64,000 nucleotides of DNA from Yponomeuta sedellus (taxonomy: Eukaryota > Arthropoda > Insecta > Lepidoptera > Yponomeutidae). The notes below the pieces were generated by a model. The model ran no database searches and was not told where the DNA came from. It saw nothing but the letters and a program-made list of their open reading frames with translations. Position numbers and translations under genes: made by a program. The stretch is taken from the NCBI GenBank assembly GCA_934045075.1, contig OW203736.1:9129109-9193108 (forward strand), written 5' to 3'. Below, piece after piece: positions 1-9,781 of this stretch. Positions within the stretch are counted from its first letter, which is position 1. Each line of letters opens with the position of its first letter.

Positions 1-2
1 CA

Positions 3-392
3 CCTGCGACCCCTGCGACGCCTGCAACATCTAATGCTTCATCTACACGTTGTAAACGACAAGGCAATAGCGGCATTGAAGATACAATATCGTTAATAGG
101 TAAAAGATTACTAAACCCCGATGATGAATATGATGCTATTGGAAAAAATGTCGCAATTAAACTCCGCAACACGACTGCTATTCAACAAGGCTTAGCTGAA
201 AAGCTTATTAATGAAGTAATATTTTTGGGACGGTTTGAAAGATTAACTTTTAATACAACTATACATAGTCCAGTTCCAGTCCAGGTACCCCAGAGACCAT
301 TGATGCACATGCCAGCTGTTCCAGTCCAGATGCAAGAAACACAAGCATTTAACTTGTCCCAAGACTCGCAAATTATTAATATTCCGGACTAA
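3..392 (+). CDS. C-terminal part of MADF/BESS accessory protein of Harbinger H1 (partial, runs off left edge)
   Basis: The frame is open from the left edge to a TAA at 390-392. The segment around DDEYDAIGKNVAIKLR followed by QQGLAEKLINEVIF resembles a BESS motif, the C-terminal protein-interaction module of MADF-BESS proteins. The tail is low-complexity and rich in Pro, Gln and Val. In PIF/Harbinger elements a MADF or Myb-like DNA-binding protein is encoded beside the transposase and helps it reach DNA. Here the neighbour on the opposite strand is the first exon of a Harbinger transposase (581-1012), the same arrangement as at 24378-25438. The N-terminal MADF part would lie left of the window. 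A host MADF gene is possible, but the neighbour argues for a transposon gene. Confidence 0.6.
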   Translation, partial: PATPATPATSNASSTRCKRQGNSGIEDTISLIGKRLLNPDDEYDAIGKNVAIKLRNTTAIQQGLAEKLINEVIFLGRFERLTFNTTIHSPVPVQVPQRPLMHMPAVPVQMQETQAFNLSQDSQIINIPD

Positions 393-580
393 CTGGTAGA
401 ATATTTGAACTTTAATAATAATTATTAAAAAGAAATAAAAATAGTACGTGGTTACATTTATATAATATCAAGAGTAAATTTATTTGTGAACCATTAATGT
501 TAATGTGCCATTGCAAAATAAAGTCTGATTATTTGTACTAAGTTATTTTATTTATAAAGTAGGTAATGAATGATACATAC

Positions 581-1012
581 CTTCAAATATGTTTTCAGTG
601 CAGAGTAGATTGGGTCACATGTCTCAGGAATTATGTACCCCAATGACTGTCTTGATATCGCTGACGAATACATTAAATCTTTATATGTTCCACCAGTTAT
701 CAGAAATCGTAATGTTGCACTTAAACGTTCATGCGGTGAAATAGCTTCTCTCATGCAAGTATCCTGTTTAGCTATAATTGGTGTAACTAAGCGCAAAAGT
801 TCTTCATACACCGGCTCAGGCTTTCTGAAATAATTATGGAAATCTTCCTTCTCTTCATGTAACTCTCTTACTAAATTTACATGTGATAATCGCTCTCTTT
901 TCGTAAGCCAGTTCTTTACCCACACTTTTCGACTCCGTCTATTTTTTTTAGTTTTTAAAATGTAATACGATATAATTCCTAAATAACACAAAGCCTCTTC
1001 TGTCGACGACAT
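581..1012 (-). CDS. Harbinger (HARBI1-like) transposase, exon 1 of element H1
   Basis: The ATG is at 1012 on the minus strand. The N-terminal helical region of PIF/Harbinger transposases is visible: a basic stretch, RKPEPVYEELLRLVTPIIA, RERLSATLRFLITG and a C-terminal YSALKTYLK. The exon ends at 581 at a good splice donor (AAG then GTATGT at 580-575). The catalytic DDE exon is expected to the left, beyond the window. Exon 1 lies downstream of, and antisense to, the MADF/BESS exon, as in H2 and H3. The exon has no internal stop, so this copy looks better preserved than H2 or H3. Confidence 0.75.
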
Positions 1013-1112
1013 CGCAATACTGAGTAAGCTTCACGTGTGTCACTAACGTCGAGCTGAGTAAATTCGCGATCTTAAAAACCGCGTACTTTAAGCTCCTACG
1101 TCTATCACCCAC

Positions 1113-1710
1113 TTAAAGGTTTTATTTAATCTTACAACACCACAAAAAACTAGGTATAGATCACAAAATAACATAAAGAGACCTTTTTGTTAAGTTTCAT
1201 GCATTTTTTTTTAATTATAAGGTCCTGAAAAAGGTGTCGGACAGACCACAGGTAGAATGTTGACAGAAATGGCACGTCAGTCGCAGAGGAAAGGAAGAGA
1301 TATATATATCCCTCTGCGAATTTTTTGTGGGCATTAAACATCACTAAAAGAGGTCATAGAAAGTAAAAAAAGGGTAGGTCAGATTTTGACATTACAATTA
1401 TTATTTTTTTTAATTTTCATTACATCATGGTCACCGAGTAAAAATGCACTAGCGTAATAACAAACGCAAGCATGAATGAGAGCAGCGAGTGACGCGGAGG
1501 TAGAGAGTAGAGGTTACGTGGCGGGGGGCGTGAGCGAGCGCACCGCGAGCGAACTTTGAATAGCAATATGTCAGTATTTTAGTTATGTGGTGTACTAAAA
1601 GAAAAAATACGTGTATACTTAGTTTCACCAACGAACAAAATACTTCAGTTTGGTCAGTGTCTTCAAAAACAGGATATATTTATATATAATTCTAGATAGA
1701 TGACTGGATT
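1113..1710. other. No gene recognised
   Basis: AT-rich sequence with a short GC-rich patch near 1490-1550. No supported coding region, LTR or inverted terminal repeat was seen between H1 and the piggyBac-1 remnant. Confidence 0.5.
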
Positions 1711-3690
1711 TTAGATATGAAGTCGGTCAAGCGGCCCGCCACGTCGTGTCAAGTCGTTCAAAGTCACGTCGTCGTCGGGTTTATCAAGTCTGGATTTTTG
1801 TGGTACTCCCTGAAACAGATTTCGATGCGTAAGTTGACATGGCATTGAGCACACATCCAGGTCGTTCTTGTGTCCCTCTTTCGCCGTGTGCACATCCAGC
1901 AACGAGGTCTTTTTGCTGATGTACGCACGGGAAAGTGGTCGTGGTCTATCGGCGTTCGGCTGTTTGTATGTGGTCACCCGTCCCGTCTGTCTGCTTGTGT
2001 AAAGTCGTGGTTCAGTCGTCAAGTCGATCTGTGCGTGTCGTTTAACAAGGCCTTCCGCCAGGATTGTCCGGAACTGTCTATGTGTTATTTTAGGATCTTT
2101 GGTCTGATATATTATAAAAAGATTGAACACTGATGTGCTCAACAACCTGGCGAAGACCTTCTTGTACCACACTTTGTTTCTGAGTCGTTCCACGGGATGA
2201 GCAGAGAGAAATTGGTCTTTTCTGTCTACTCCTCCCATGGATTTATTATTGTCAAGTACGATTTTTGGTTTGTATGTCAGTCGGTTGTACTTATTTTGGC
2301 TCACCTTGCCGCAAGTCAGTCTTAGTCATTGTCTTGAGTGAATCGGGAACAAATTCCCGGTTCAAACGAATGGTCCCGTAGCAGTCAGTCTGGTTCTTTT
2401 TTAAGCTACGCAATAATATTGGAGAATTATAAAAATTGTCCATTATTAGTGTGTGCCCGCGGTGAAGTAGCGGCTCTTCCAAGTCAAATACTATTTTGGC
2501 AGTAACGTTGGTGGGACGTGCAACATTGCCCAGTCGGTCAGCTGTTTCGTCGGCAGGTCGATTATCAGTCGTGTCGTCAGTATCATTAGTATCGTCATTG
2601 GCCGCGTTGTTGATCTCGTCATTGGTTCCATCACTGGTTTTTTTACCTTCATATACTTGGAATTTCCAGAGATAGCCAGTGCGAGACTCGCAAAGTTCAA
2701 ACGATTTCACGCCAACTTGGGCAGCTTTGGAGGCAATTTTTTGAGCGAAGCTCAATCGCCCATGCCACTTCAACAGAGATTCATCTATGGCTATCTCTTG
2801 GCAAGGCATGTACATGGTCGAGAACTTGTCATTCAGGTTGTCAATTACGGGCTGGATTTTAGCCAACTTTGTCTTGTCAGTCATCGTCTGGTTATCGACG
2901 AAATGGTACATCGATTTTAGCAAGATAAATCGGTTGTATGACATTATCCGCGAGAAGTATGGCATGGTGCCAAAGCCATTGAACGAAAAATACTTCTCTT
3001 TTTCAGGCATGAAATACAGACCCATCAATATTAATATTGCTAAAAAAGTGACCATTTCGTCGGGATTAGTCGGAGTCCATCTATGCAGTCGTGATTTATG
3101 AAGTGGCACGTTTTTAGATTGTAAAATTACAATCTTTTGTTCTGCATAGCGGTTAGTTTGTTTGCAAAGTCTGTCAATAAAGTCTTTGTGAAACATTTTG
3201 TCGAACAAGTCAAGCGGCGTCAAGTCTGTTATGTCAAAAGTCGGCCCCGATGTCCCTGTAAAAGTCTCTCGTCGCCCGGTAAAAACTATTTTGTCTTTGC
3301 TCCAGTCAAATTAATAAAAGTCCTAGTCTTGTATTAAGTCGCGCAACGCTCGGTCGTTAGTTTCGTCTTCAGTTCGTAAAATTTGTATCTGTAACTCAGT
3401 CATATCATTGAACGAGGCGGGCTCGCTTGTTGCGTTGCGTATAGTCAGTCACACACGCGTCTTGGTCAATGTCTATGTCTAGGTCTTCGTCACTGTGATC
3501 CACTAATATCCAATCTTCTACCGTGGCTACAAAGCCAGCATCTAAAACATCTGGAACAAAAAAAAACACATTTGTAATGACTAGACGAAAAGGCAACGTA
3601 TGTCTGGACAAGCTTAATAATGACAGTTCAATAAGTAGTAATGGAACGTCTGGTTGTCTTGGTCGTCTTGGGCGCAGCACACACAATTTG
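1711..3690 (-). pseudogene. piggyBac-type transposase remnant (piggyBac-1)
   Basis: Reading the minus strand, an N-terminal acidic segment (near 3560-3410) leads into FDITDLTPLDLFDKMF and a long open stretch (3223-2291). Typical piggyBac core motifs are present: NRYAEQK, IAIDESLLKWHGRL (first Asp), and HTLIMDNFYNSPILL (second Asp). A second frame (2304-1711) holds KPKIVLDNNKSMGGVDRKDQ with the third Asp. Between the two frames roughly 60 residues seem to be missing, and the frame changes near 2295 where the sequence also looks like a splice donor. There are in-frame stops near 3404 and 3330. An unusual Asp/Thr/Asn-rich insert lies after VYEGKK. No TTAA-flanked termini were identified. The family call is firm; the element is dead. 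Confidence 0.85.
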
Positions 3691-3961
3691 TCATGCGGTT
3701 AGTTATATTGAAGCCAAGAATCGCCAACCCATTACAGCTTGCAGTGAACTGTTATAGACGATGACGCGATGATGTATCTTGCATACAAACATGAATATAA
3801 AAAGTGAAAAAAAAAAACTTGGAGATAGGTCATGTCAATGTATAATTATGTGTAAATGTATGTAGACAAATGTAAAATTTTACTTGTTTTCCGAGTCGGA
3901 CGTTTCCGAAAAAATTACAAGTAAGTTTATCTAGTAATAGGTACTAGTAGTGTGTAATGCT
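3691..3961. other. No gene recognised; left flank of Jockey-1
   Basis: AT-rich sequence up to the Jockey-1 target site. Positions 3958-3969 joined to 6795-6804 (across the LINE) give a 22-base string identical to the reverse complement of 8421-8442. Confidence 0.5.
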
Positions 3962-3969
3962 TACGAAAG
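3962..3969. repeat. Target-site duplication of Jockey-1, left copy
   Basis: TACGAAAG here and at 6787-6794 flank the LINE. The left copy abuts the oligo-T that is the poly(A) tail of the minus-strand element. Confidence 0.8.
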
Positions 3970-4106
3970 TTTTTTTTTTTTTTATCTCCGGTTTCATTTG
4001 CAATCTGCCTTTTAAAGGCATTCAGCAATTTGTGTATGTGTTGTCTGTGGCGTGTGCAGTGTAAGCCCAGTGGCCTAGCTGCTTCATCAAATTCAACTCT
4101 TATGTT

Positions 4107-6713
4107 TTATTGACTATTTAGCAAGTCCTGAGGAATTTTCCGTTTCAGCCGCCGCTTAGTAGTTTTTGGATCCAAAAGATTAATTGCCAGTTTATTCGGA
4201 TGGTTGCAGATTCTATCTCTATAAGCCTCTAGTCTTTGTGTGGTTTCTTCCTTGATAGTTGGGATCTGTAAGTCCTTATGTAGCGACTCATTGGTGACAA
4301 ACCATGGTGCATTTGTGATAACGCGGAGCATTTTTGATTGGAATCTTTGAAGGATTTGAATGTTTGAGTTTGCCGCCGTACCCCACAGCTGTATGCCGTA
4401 GGTCCATATTGGTTTTATGATTGCCTTGTACAGAAGTACTTTGTTGTCGAGGCTCATCTGTGAGTTATGTCCAAGCATCCAGTACATGTTGTGCAGTGTA
4501 AGGCCCAGTTGCTTCCTTTTTGTTGATATGTGTTTGCGCCAGGTCAGTCGTCTATCCAGATGTATTCCTAGATATCTCACGTGGTCTTCTTGTGGTATCT
4601 CTATGTTATTTAATTTAACTGACGGACACGTTTTTCTACGTGTGGTGAATGTGACATTTACAGATTTGGTTTCGTTAGCTTTAATTCTTCACTTTTTAAG
4701 CCATAAAGATATATTATCGAGGCAATGTTGGAGTAGGTTAGATGCCATTTGTGGGTTGACGTGTGTTGCCAGGATAGCAGTGTCATCAGCGAAAGTCCCG
4801 AACGTAGCTTGATCGTTAGTTGGAAGATCTGCTGTAAAGAGTAGGTATAATGTTGGTCCAAGCACACTTCTCTGGGGCACCCCCGCTCTGATCACGCGCA
4901 GACTTGAGAGCTCTTCACCAACTTTAACCATGAATTTTCTCTCCGTCAAGTAAGATTTGATGATAAGATACAGCTTTGTGGGGAAGTTTAACTTTATTTT
5001 ACTTAGCAAGCCCTCATGCCAGACTCTGTCAAAAGCTTGTGAGATGTCCAAGAATGTAGCCGCACAATATTCTTTTTCTTCAAACGCCTGGTGTATTCTG
5101 TTGACTAGCCTGTGAACCTGTTCTATTGTTCCGTGATTGAATCTGAATCCGAATTGATGGTCAGGTAATAATTTATGTTTATTTATCACTGGGTAGAGAC
5201 GAGAGAGTAGACATTTTTCAAATAATTTGGAGGGAACAGAAAGAAGGCTCATTGGCCTGTACGATTTTGGATCCTCCGCTGGCTTTCCAGTTTTGTGTAT
5301 CATGACGACCACGGAAACCTTCCACTGGGTGGGAATGAAATTAAGTCTCAACATGGCATTGTACAACAGAGTGAGGTACGTTATGCCATTCTCGGGTAAC
5401 TCACGGATGACTCTACTTGTGATGAGGTCGTACCCCGGTGCTTTGTTGCAGGGTATTTTTCTTCTCATAGATAAAAGTTCCTTCCTGGTGATCTTTTTCA
5501 CATCTGGTAATTCAGTACTTGTAACTTCTGCTTCTACGTGTTTTTCGACCTGTGTCAAGTGTTCCATGGAACCTTCATAAGGATGAGGGCTAAAAACATC
5601 ATAAAGGTGGTCAGCAAAGACATCTGCTTTCTCAGAATCACTACGCGCCCAATTGCTATTTCTGTTTCTAAGTGGTGGAGTAACTTTCGCTGGCTGTTTC
5701 AGTTTCCTTGTCGCTTTCCAAAGTGAGTAGTTTGTGGCCATTGTTGCATCCAAGTTAATGAGATAATTTTGGATGGAGTCATTTCTATCATGATCTAGCA
5801 AGACTTTCAGATTCTGTCAGATTATTTTATTCTGTCTGTTCAAACATGTTTTCAGTTTAGGACACCTAAATTTTTGCCATAGTCTCCGTAACCTTCTTTT
5901 CTCTGAAACTTCATTAATAATTGTTTGGTGGTAGATAATTTCTTGCTTATCCAACTTAGATATAGGGGTGCTAGCCCAAGCCGCATTTTGCACTGTTCTG
6001 TTAAATGATTCAACGGCGGTTTCTATGTCCGTCTCAGTCTTCAAGGGTATGTTGGTATTTAGAGACGAGGCCAGAATGTCTCTAAAATCCTCCCAGTTGG
6101 TGTTTGAGTTGTGAAGCTTGCATGGGTGCGACACGGTAACTATGTTTTTATTTAGATTCATGAATACAGGAGAGTGATCACTGGATAAGTCAGCACAGGA
6201 TTCCACCTCCATATATTTGTTAGATATTCCATTGAAGATAAAAAAGTCTAGTAGATCAGGTATTTTCTTCCTATCCCCCGGCCAGAAAGTAGGTTCACGC
6301 GAAGAAGCTGTCTGGAGCTTTTGGGCGTCTATTGCCTTTTTAAGTTCCCTCCCTCGAGGTGTGATTAATCGAGAACCCCATTGGGTGTGCTTTGCATTGT
6401 AATCTCCCCCAGCAATGAAACGATGTCCAAGCGTGTTGAAGAAGTCAGAAAACTGTTCTTTGGTGATTTTATGCCTAGGTGGACAATAAATTGCAGATAC
6501 AATTATATCGCTGTGCCAATCCTGCACGACTATTGAAGTGGCCTGAAGCTCAGCCGTTTTCCAACTCACTGATTGATAATGTCTAATTTTATTTTTTATT
6601 ATGATAGCTGTTCCCCCATATGCTTTACCGTCTGGGTGCATTGTGTGATATACAGAATAATTGTGAATCGTAAGGAGGTTTTTTTCTGTAACATGTGTTT
6701 CGGAGACCAGCAT
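4107..6713 (-). pseudogene. Jockey ORF2 remnant: endonuclease, reverse transcriptase, C-terminal region
   Basis: Three adjacent minus-strand frames form one ORF2. Positions 6713-5817 encode an APE-type endonuclease lacking its first residues, with LVSETHVTE, IAGGDYNAKHTQWGS and SSDHSPVF. Positions 5801-4689 encode the reverse transcriptase with APGYDLITSRVI, SYRPMSLLSVPSKLFEKCLL, TFLDISQAFDRVWHEGL and the catalytic FADDTA. Positions 4580-4107 encode the C-terminal region (RYLGIHLDRRLTWRKHI, KPIWTYGIQLWG). Frame changes near 5810 and 4640-4690 break the frame. The protein would nick target DNA and copy element RNA. The jockey clade is inferred from motif style, without a phylogeny. Confidence 0.85.
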
Positions 6714-6754
6714 TATATCAATGTTATAATTACGCAGAAAAAATATGACTTCTT

Positions 6755-6784
6755 CCCTGTGGTGTGGCAGCCCACACCACAGGG
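6755..6784. repeat. Perfect 13-base hairpin at Jockey-1 5' junction
   Basis: CCCTGTGGTGTGG (6755-6767), a 4-base spacer, then its exact reverse complement (6772-6784). It ends two bases before the target duplication. Confidence 0.85.
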
Positions 6785-6786
6785 AC

Positions 6787-6794
6787 TACGAAAG
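6787..6794. repeat. Target-site duplication of Jockey-1, right copy
   Basis: TACGAAAG, identical to 3962-3969. Confidence 0.8.
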
Positions 6795-7240
6795 TTTTAG
6801 TTCAAAAATTTAACTTGCATATGGCGTTTATGGCCGCCGTTACAGAAAGAGCGTTTAGGCGCGGTTTGGAACAGGAAAATTTTAACATCGATTTTTATCA
6901 ATAACAGAGTAGATCTTCTGGAAATATTAATGCAGGGTGCTTTTATCGTCTTAAAAATCATTTAGAACGATTTCTCCAAAGTTGTAGACCCTATTATCTT
7001 ATCAAAATGTACACAGGTGGTGTGTGTTGTTAATTTTCTGCTTAATAATATTATTTACATAATTTACGTTAATTGTAGTTTAAGTTTCTGTATTACCCAT
7101 AAGGTTTATTTGTATTATTGTTTTTTTTAAAGTTAACTGTTAGCAAAAATCATAAATACCATGTTGACACTTCTGCGTTTTTGAAGATGTGCACATATTT
7201 ATTTATTTGATCAAAATTTATATAAATATAAAACTCAAAT
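6795..7240. other. No gene recognised
   Basis: AT-rich sequence with scattered stops in all frames. No repeat boundary was seen except the 22-base inverted match to 8421-8442 at its left edge. Confidence 0.5.
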
Positions 7241-7342
7241 ACAATAAGATAGATAGGTAAGTATATATAAATATATATGCACAATAAGATAGATAGGTAA
7301 GTATATATAAATATATATACTTACCTATCTATCTTATTGTGC
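7241..7342. repeat. 40-base direct repeat continuing into a 64-base near-perfect palindrome
   Basis: Positions 7241-7278 repeat at 7281-7318. The second copy is the left arm of a palindrome, 7279-7309 and 7312-7342, with 31 matching bases each side and a 2-base centre. It contains TAAGATAGATAGGTAAG and its complement. Confidence 0.9.
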
Positions 7343-7396
7343 AGTGTATTATGCATGTTTTGTGACGAAAATATTTTTCGTGCAGATGGAAGCAAA

Positions 7397-7600
7397 GCCT
7401 GAAGAAAGACGCCATCACGTTTATATAAATCACAAAATAAGGTGCACCACAAAACAAAATAAACACAAAAGCGGAAGAAAGACACCTACACGGTTATATA
7501 AGTAATCACTGATAAGAAAATAAGCTGCACACAAAACAGATAAACGCAAAAACGAAAGAAAAAGTCCATCACATTTATAGAATAACAAAAAAACATTCAC
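7397..7600. repeat. Degenerate ~77-base tandem repeat, about 2.5 copies
   Basis: Units begin GAAGAAAGAC at 7397 and 7474 and GAAAGAAAAAG near 7554. Each is followed by a CATCAC or TACACG stretch and TTTATA. Units are diverged. No coding meaning is evident. Confidence 0.5.
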
Positions 7601-7745
7601 TGTGCTGCAAAGACTGCAAGCGATAAAGAAGAAAGAACCTGTACCATAAAACCAAATGAAGACAAAGTGCAAAAAAAATTAAATCTTGCAATATTATTCA
7701 TTCGTGTATACGGTGTATACCAACCCTTAAGGTTTTAAATTGATC

Positions 7746-8403
7746 CGTCCAATGGGACGGGAGTCCCGGACACTAAATTCTGAAACCGCGTAGCGTATTA
7801 ATCATTAATCTAGACATATTTCGCATTCATTTCATAAAAAGGACTTAGTGTTATCATAACAATAAGTTATTTTCTCAGTTTAGACCATCTTTTTTCAGAA
7901 ATAATGCTCAATTAAGATCAAACGTACCATCGAATCGACAAACGACGACCATGTTTTTGTACCGCAACTTTTCCAAGTCAGATTATTCAATGTAAACGTT
8001 TCGAAACGAAGTAATAATACATATTTCGTAAAACCAATATCTTTACCATTCATTTGATATATGCTTATCCTAGAAATATGTCATAAAATCACTGTACTTA
8101 CCACATTTCAATACGAGAGTGCACTGCGTTTCTGCGGAACTGACCGAATGAAATTTGCCATTTTTTGTCTCTAAATATTTGTATTAACCCAGACAAAAAA
8201 AGGTTGTCTGTGGATAGTGTAACTATACTAGCGTCATCTAATATCGAGTAGCGGCGTAGCGTTCGAGCGGAAACGAGAAGGAACGAGAGTAGCGTTCCAA
8301 GAAAAACGGAAAATAAATACAGCATTTGGTTTTGGGACTCTAGTCCCAGGGACGTTATGAGGCAGTGTCATTTCTGGAACTGTAGTCCCATTGGACGCTT
8401 CAG
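7746..8403. repeat. Inverted repeat CGTCCAATGGGAC ... GTCCCATTGGACG
   Basis: Thirteen exact bases near 7747-7759 recur inverted near 8387-8399, and the flanking bases show weaker similarity. Between them a minus-strand reading frame (8325-8098) ends at a splice-donor-like TGGTAAGTAC, but its product is not recognised. This may be a non-autonomous DNA transposon. Confidence 0.4.
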
Positions 8404-8447
8404 TGGGTGTCTCTTATTCTTGAACTAAAACTTTCGTAAGCACAACA

Positions 8448-8603
8448 CATTGTAGACTTTTAGTCCGGATCTACTTACGGGTGTTGTTATATCGGAAGAG
8501 TCCCACTAGGTTTTGCTCCGATTCGCAGAGCTTAATCATGGTGAGCAGATTTTTTCCGATATAACAACACCCGTAAATAGATCCGGAGTGAAAGTCTACA
8601 ATG
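8448..8603. repeat. 50-base imperfect inverted repeat at left edge of piggyBac-2
   Basis: Arms 8448-8497 and 8554-8603 match at 47 of 50 positions. The same sequence occurs a third time at 13784-13830, beyond the end of the transposase. The right arm and the distal copy are inverted to one another, as expected of subterminal repeats of a DNA transposon. Confidence 0.75.
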
Positions 8604-8974
8604 TCTCTTATTCGTCACCTCACTGTGTACGCTATTATTTTAGATGGATCAACCTGGACCTTCAGGAAACAGTCGAAAGCGAAAGCGAGTTGCACAGATT
8701 ACTTCGGACAAATTAAAAGACCCTAAGTCAGTGGATAGAGGATGAGTTTGAGCGGGATCTCAGTGATGTGGACGATGAAGAAGTGGATCCAGATTTCTGT
8801 TTGCAAAGTGATCAAGACTCAGCTTCAGAACAATCTGAGGGTGAAGAAACTCAGATATCTCAACAACAAACATTACCCAGCAGTTCAGTAGCTATGCAAG
8901 ATTCGGGTCTACCTCCAATACCTTCACAATATAATCTTAACACAGAATCCTAAAGAAACCCAAGATACTACATA

Positions 8975-9231
8975 CAGTCTATTTATTCTTACTTGTCCAA
9001 TTTAGTAAACAAGACCCTTAAACTGTGAACTTTTAGCCCAAAACTGCCATGTTTCCATAAATGAAGTAACCCTTTTAGATAACACGCGGCCAATTTTATA
9101 TAATTGGTTATAAAAACATAGTTCATGGTAGTTCATTAATTCGCGAGAAAATGTCTAGTTTAGGCATCTAATCTCAATTTTAACGTTAGAATCTTGTTTA
9201 CTAAATTGGACAAGTAAGAATAAATAGACTG
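8975..9231. mobile_element. 257-base MITE with ~40-base inverted termini and TA duplication
   Basis: Left terminus CAGTCTATTTATTCTTACTT (8975 onward) is matched inverted at the right end, to 9231, over about 38-40 bases. TA flanks both sides (8973-8974 and 9232-9233). Removing the unit plus one TA rejoins piggyBac-2 coding sequence. The TA target suggests mobilisation by a Tc1/mariner-class transposase. It has no coding capacity. Confidence 0.9.
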
Positions 9232-9424
9232 TACGGAAGAACGATTTTAAATGGTCAAGCGATGAACCAGTGATGCGTAACTGTCGTTCACAACATGGTT
9301 GAAATACCTAGATCACAGCCTAGAGTATTCACCAACCTAGAAGCCTTGTGAAGACATTTTATGGATGACGATATTAATGATGAAATAACATAACATTTTA
9401 CATACTGGCACATACATTGCTTCT

Positions 9425-9600
9425 GGCCTCACACTAGGATACCCTGTGTCGTGGAAACCCAAAACAACGACATCACAAACATGTAAACATCCAAGACCTG
9501 GACTTTTTTTTTTGTTTCCAGCCGGGATTCGAACCCGGGACCTCTTGCATGGCAGGCAGACGCGCTACCGCTACGCCACTGAGATTGAATATACGAACAA
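9425..9600 (-). mobile_element. tRNA-derived SINE (Gly-tRNA-like head)
   Basis: On the minus strand, AGTGGCGTAGCGGTAGCG (A box) and GGTTCGAATCCCGG (B box) frame a cloverleaf-like segment whose anticodon-loop region reads CTGCCAT. It resembles tRNA-Gly(GCC) with a damaged anticodon stem. An A-run and an unrelated body follow. It sits inside piggyBac-2 coding sequence, so it is an inserted SINE rather than a working tRNA gene. Confidence 0.6.
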
Positions 9601-9768
9601 ATAACTTGCCCAGATTCGAGTAAAATATAAAAATCAGAAAAAACCTGAGCTTTGCAACACGGACGCAGAAGAAATGAAGGCTTTCTTCGGGTTATTATTT
9701 TACTCATCAGTCTTCAAATATAACCATGAGAATGCCAAATATATCTTTGCTACATATGGTTCAGGCCA

Positions 9769-9781
9769 AGAGATCTCGTGC
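9769..9781. repeat. Target-site duplication of Jockey-2, left copy
   Basis: AGAGATCTCGTGC here corresponds to AGAGATATTTCGTGC at 12261-12275. piggyBac-2 reading resumes directly after the right copy. Confidence 0.75.

Larger units (their letters stand above)
1..1112. mobile_element. PIF/Harbinger element H1, right-hand part
   Basis: Contains the 3' end of a MADF/BESS gene (plus) and transposase exon 1 (minus). The right end is put near 1112, where the minus strand would begin GGGTGATAGACG, which loosely resembles the H2 terminus AGGTGATATCAG. No clean TTA target duplication is visible, so the boundary is approximate. Confidence 0.5.
3970..6786 (-). mobile_element. Jockey-type LINE (Jockey-1), 5'-truncated
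   Basis: The element is on the minus strand. Its tail is the T-run at 3970-3983, and its 5' end is truncated inside the endonuclease coding region near 6770. Perfect 8-base direct repeats (TACGAAAG) flank it, as expected of target-primed reverse transcription. ORF1 and the start of ORF2 are absent. The 5' junction carries an odd 13-base hairpin (6755-6784). Confidence 0.85.

Noticed and set aside
2291..2304. True intron in piggyBac-1 at AAG/GTGAGC
   Set aside because: The sequence resumes in transposase coding after a handful of bases, so a deletion with frame change explains it better than splicing.
7430..7672. Membrane protein on the minus strand
   Set aside because: The hydrophobic translation comes from an A-rich tandem repeat, with no start context or homolog in memory.
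8098..8325. Exon of a host gene ending at a good splice donor
   Set aside because: Seventy-five codons with no recognised domain inside an inverted-repeat unit; the donor-like site alone is weak evidence.
9528..9594. Functional tRNA-Gly gene on the minus strand
   Set aside because: The anticodon stem is broken and the unit has an A-run and SINE-like body inside transposon coding sequence.
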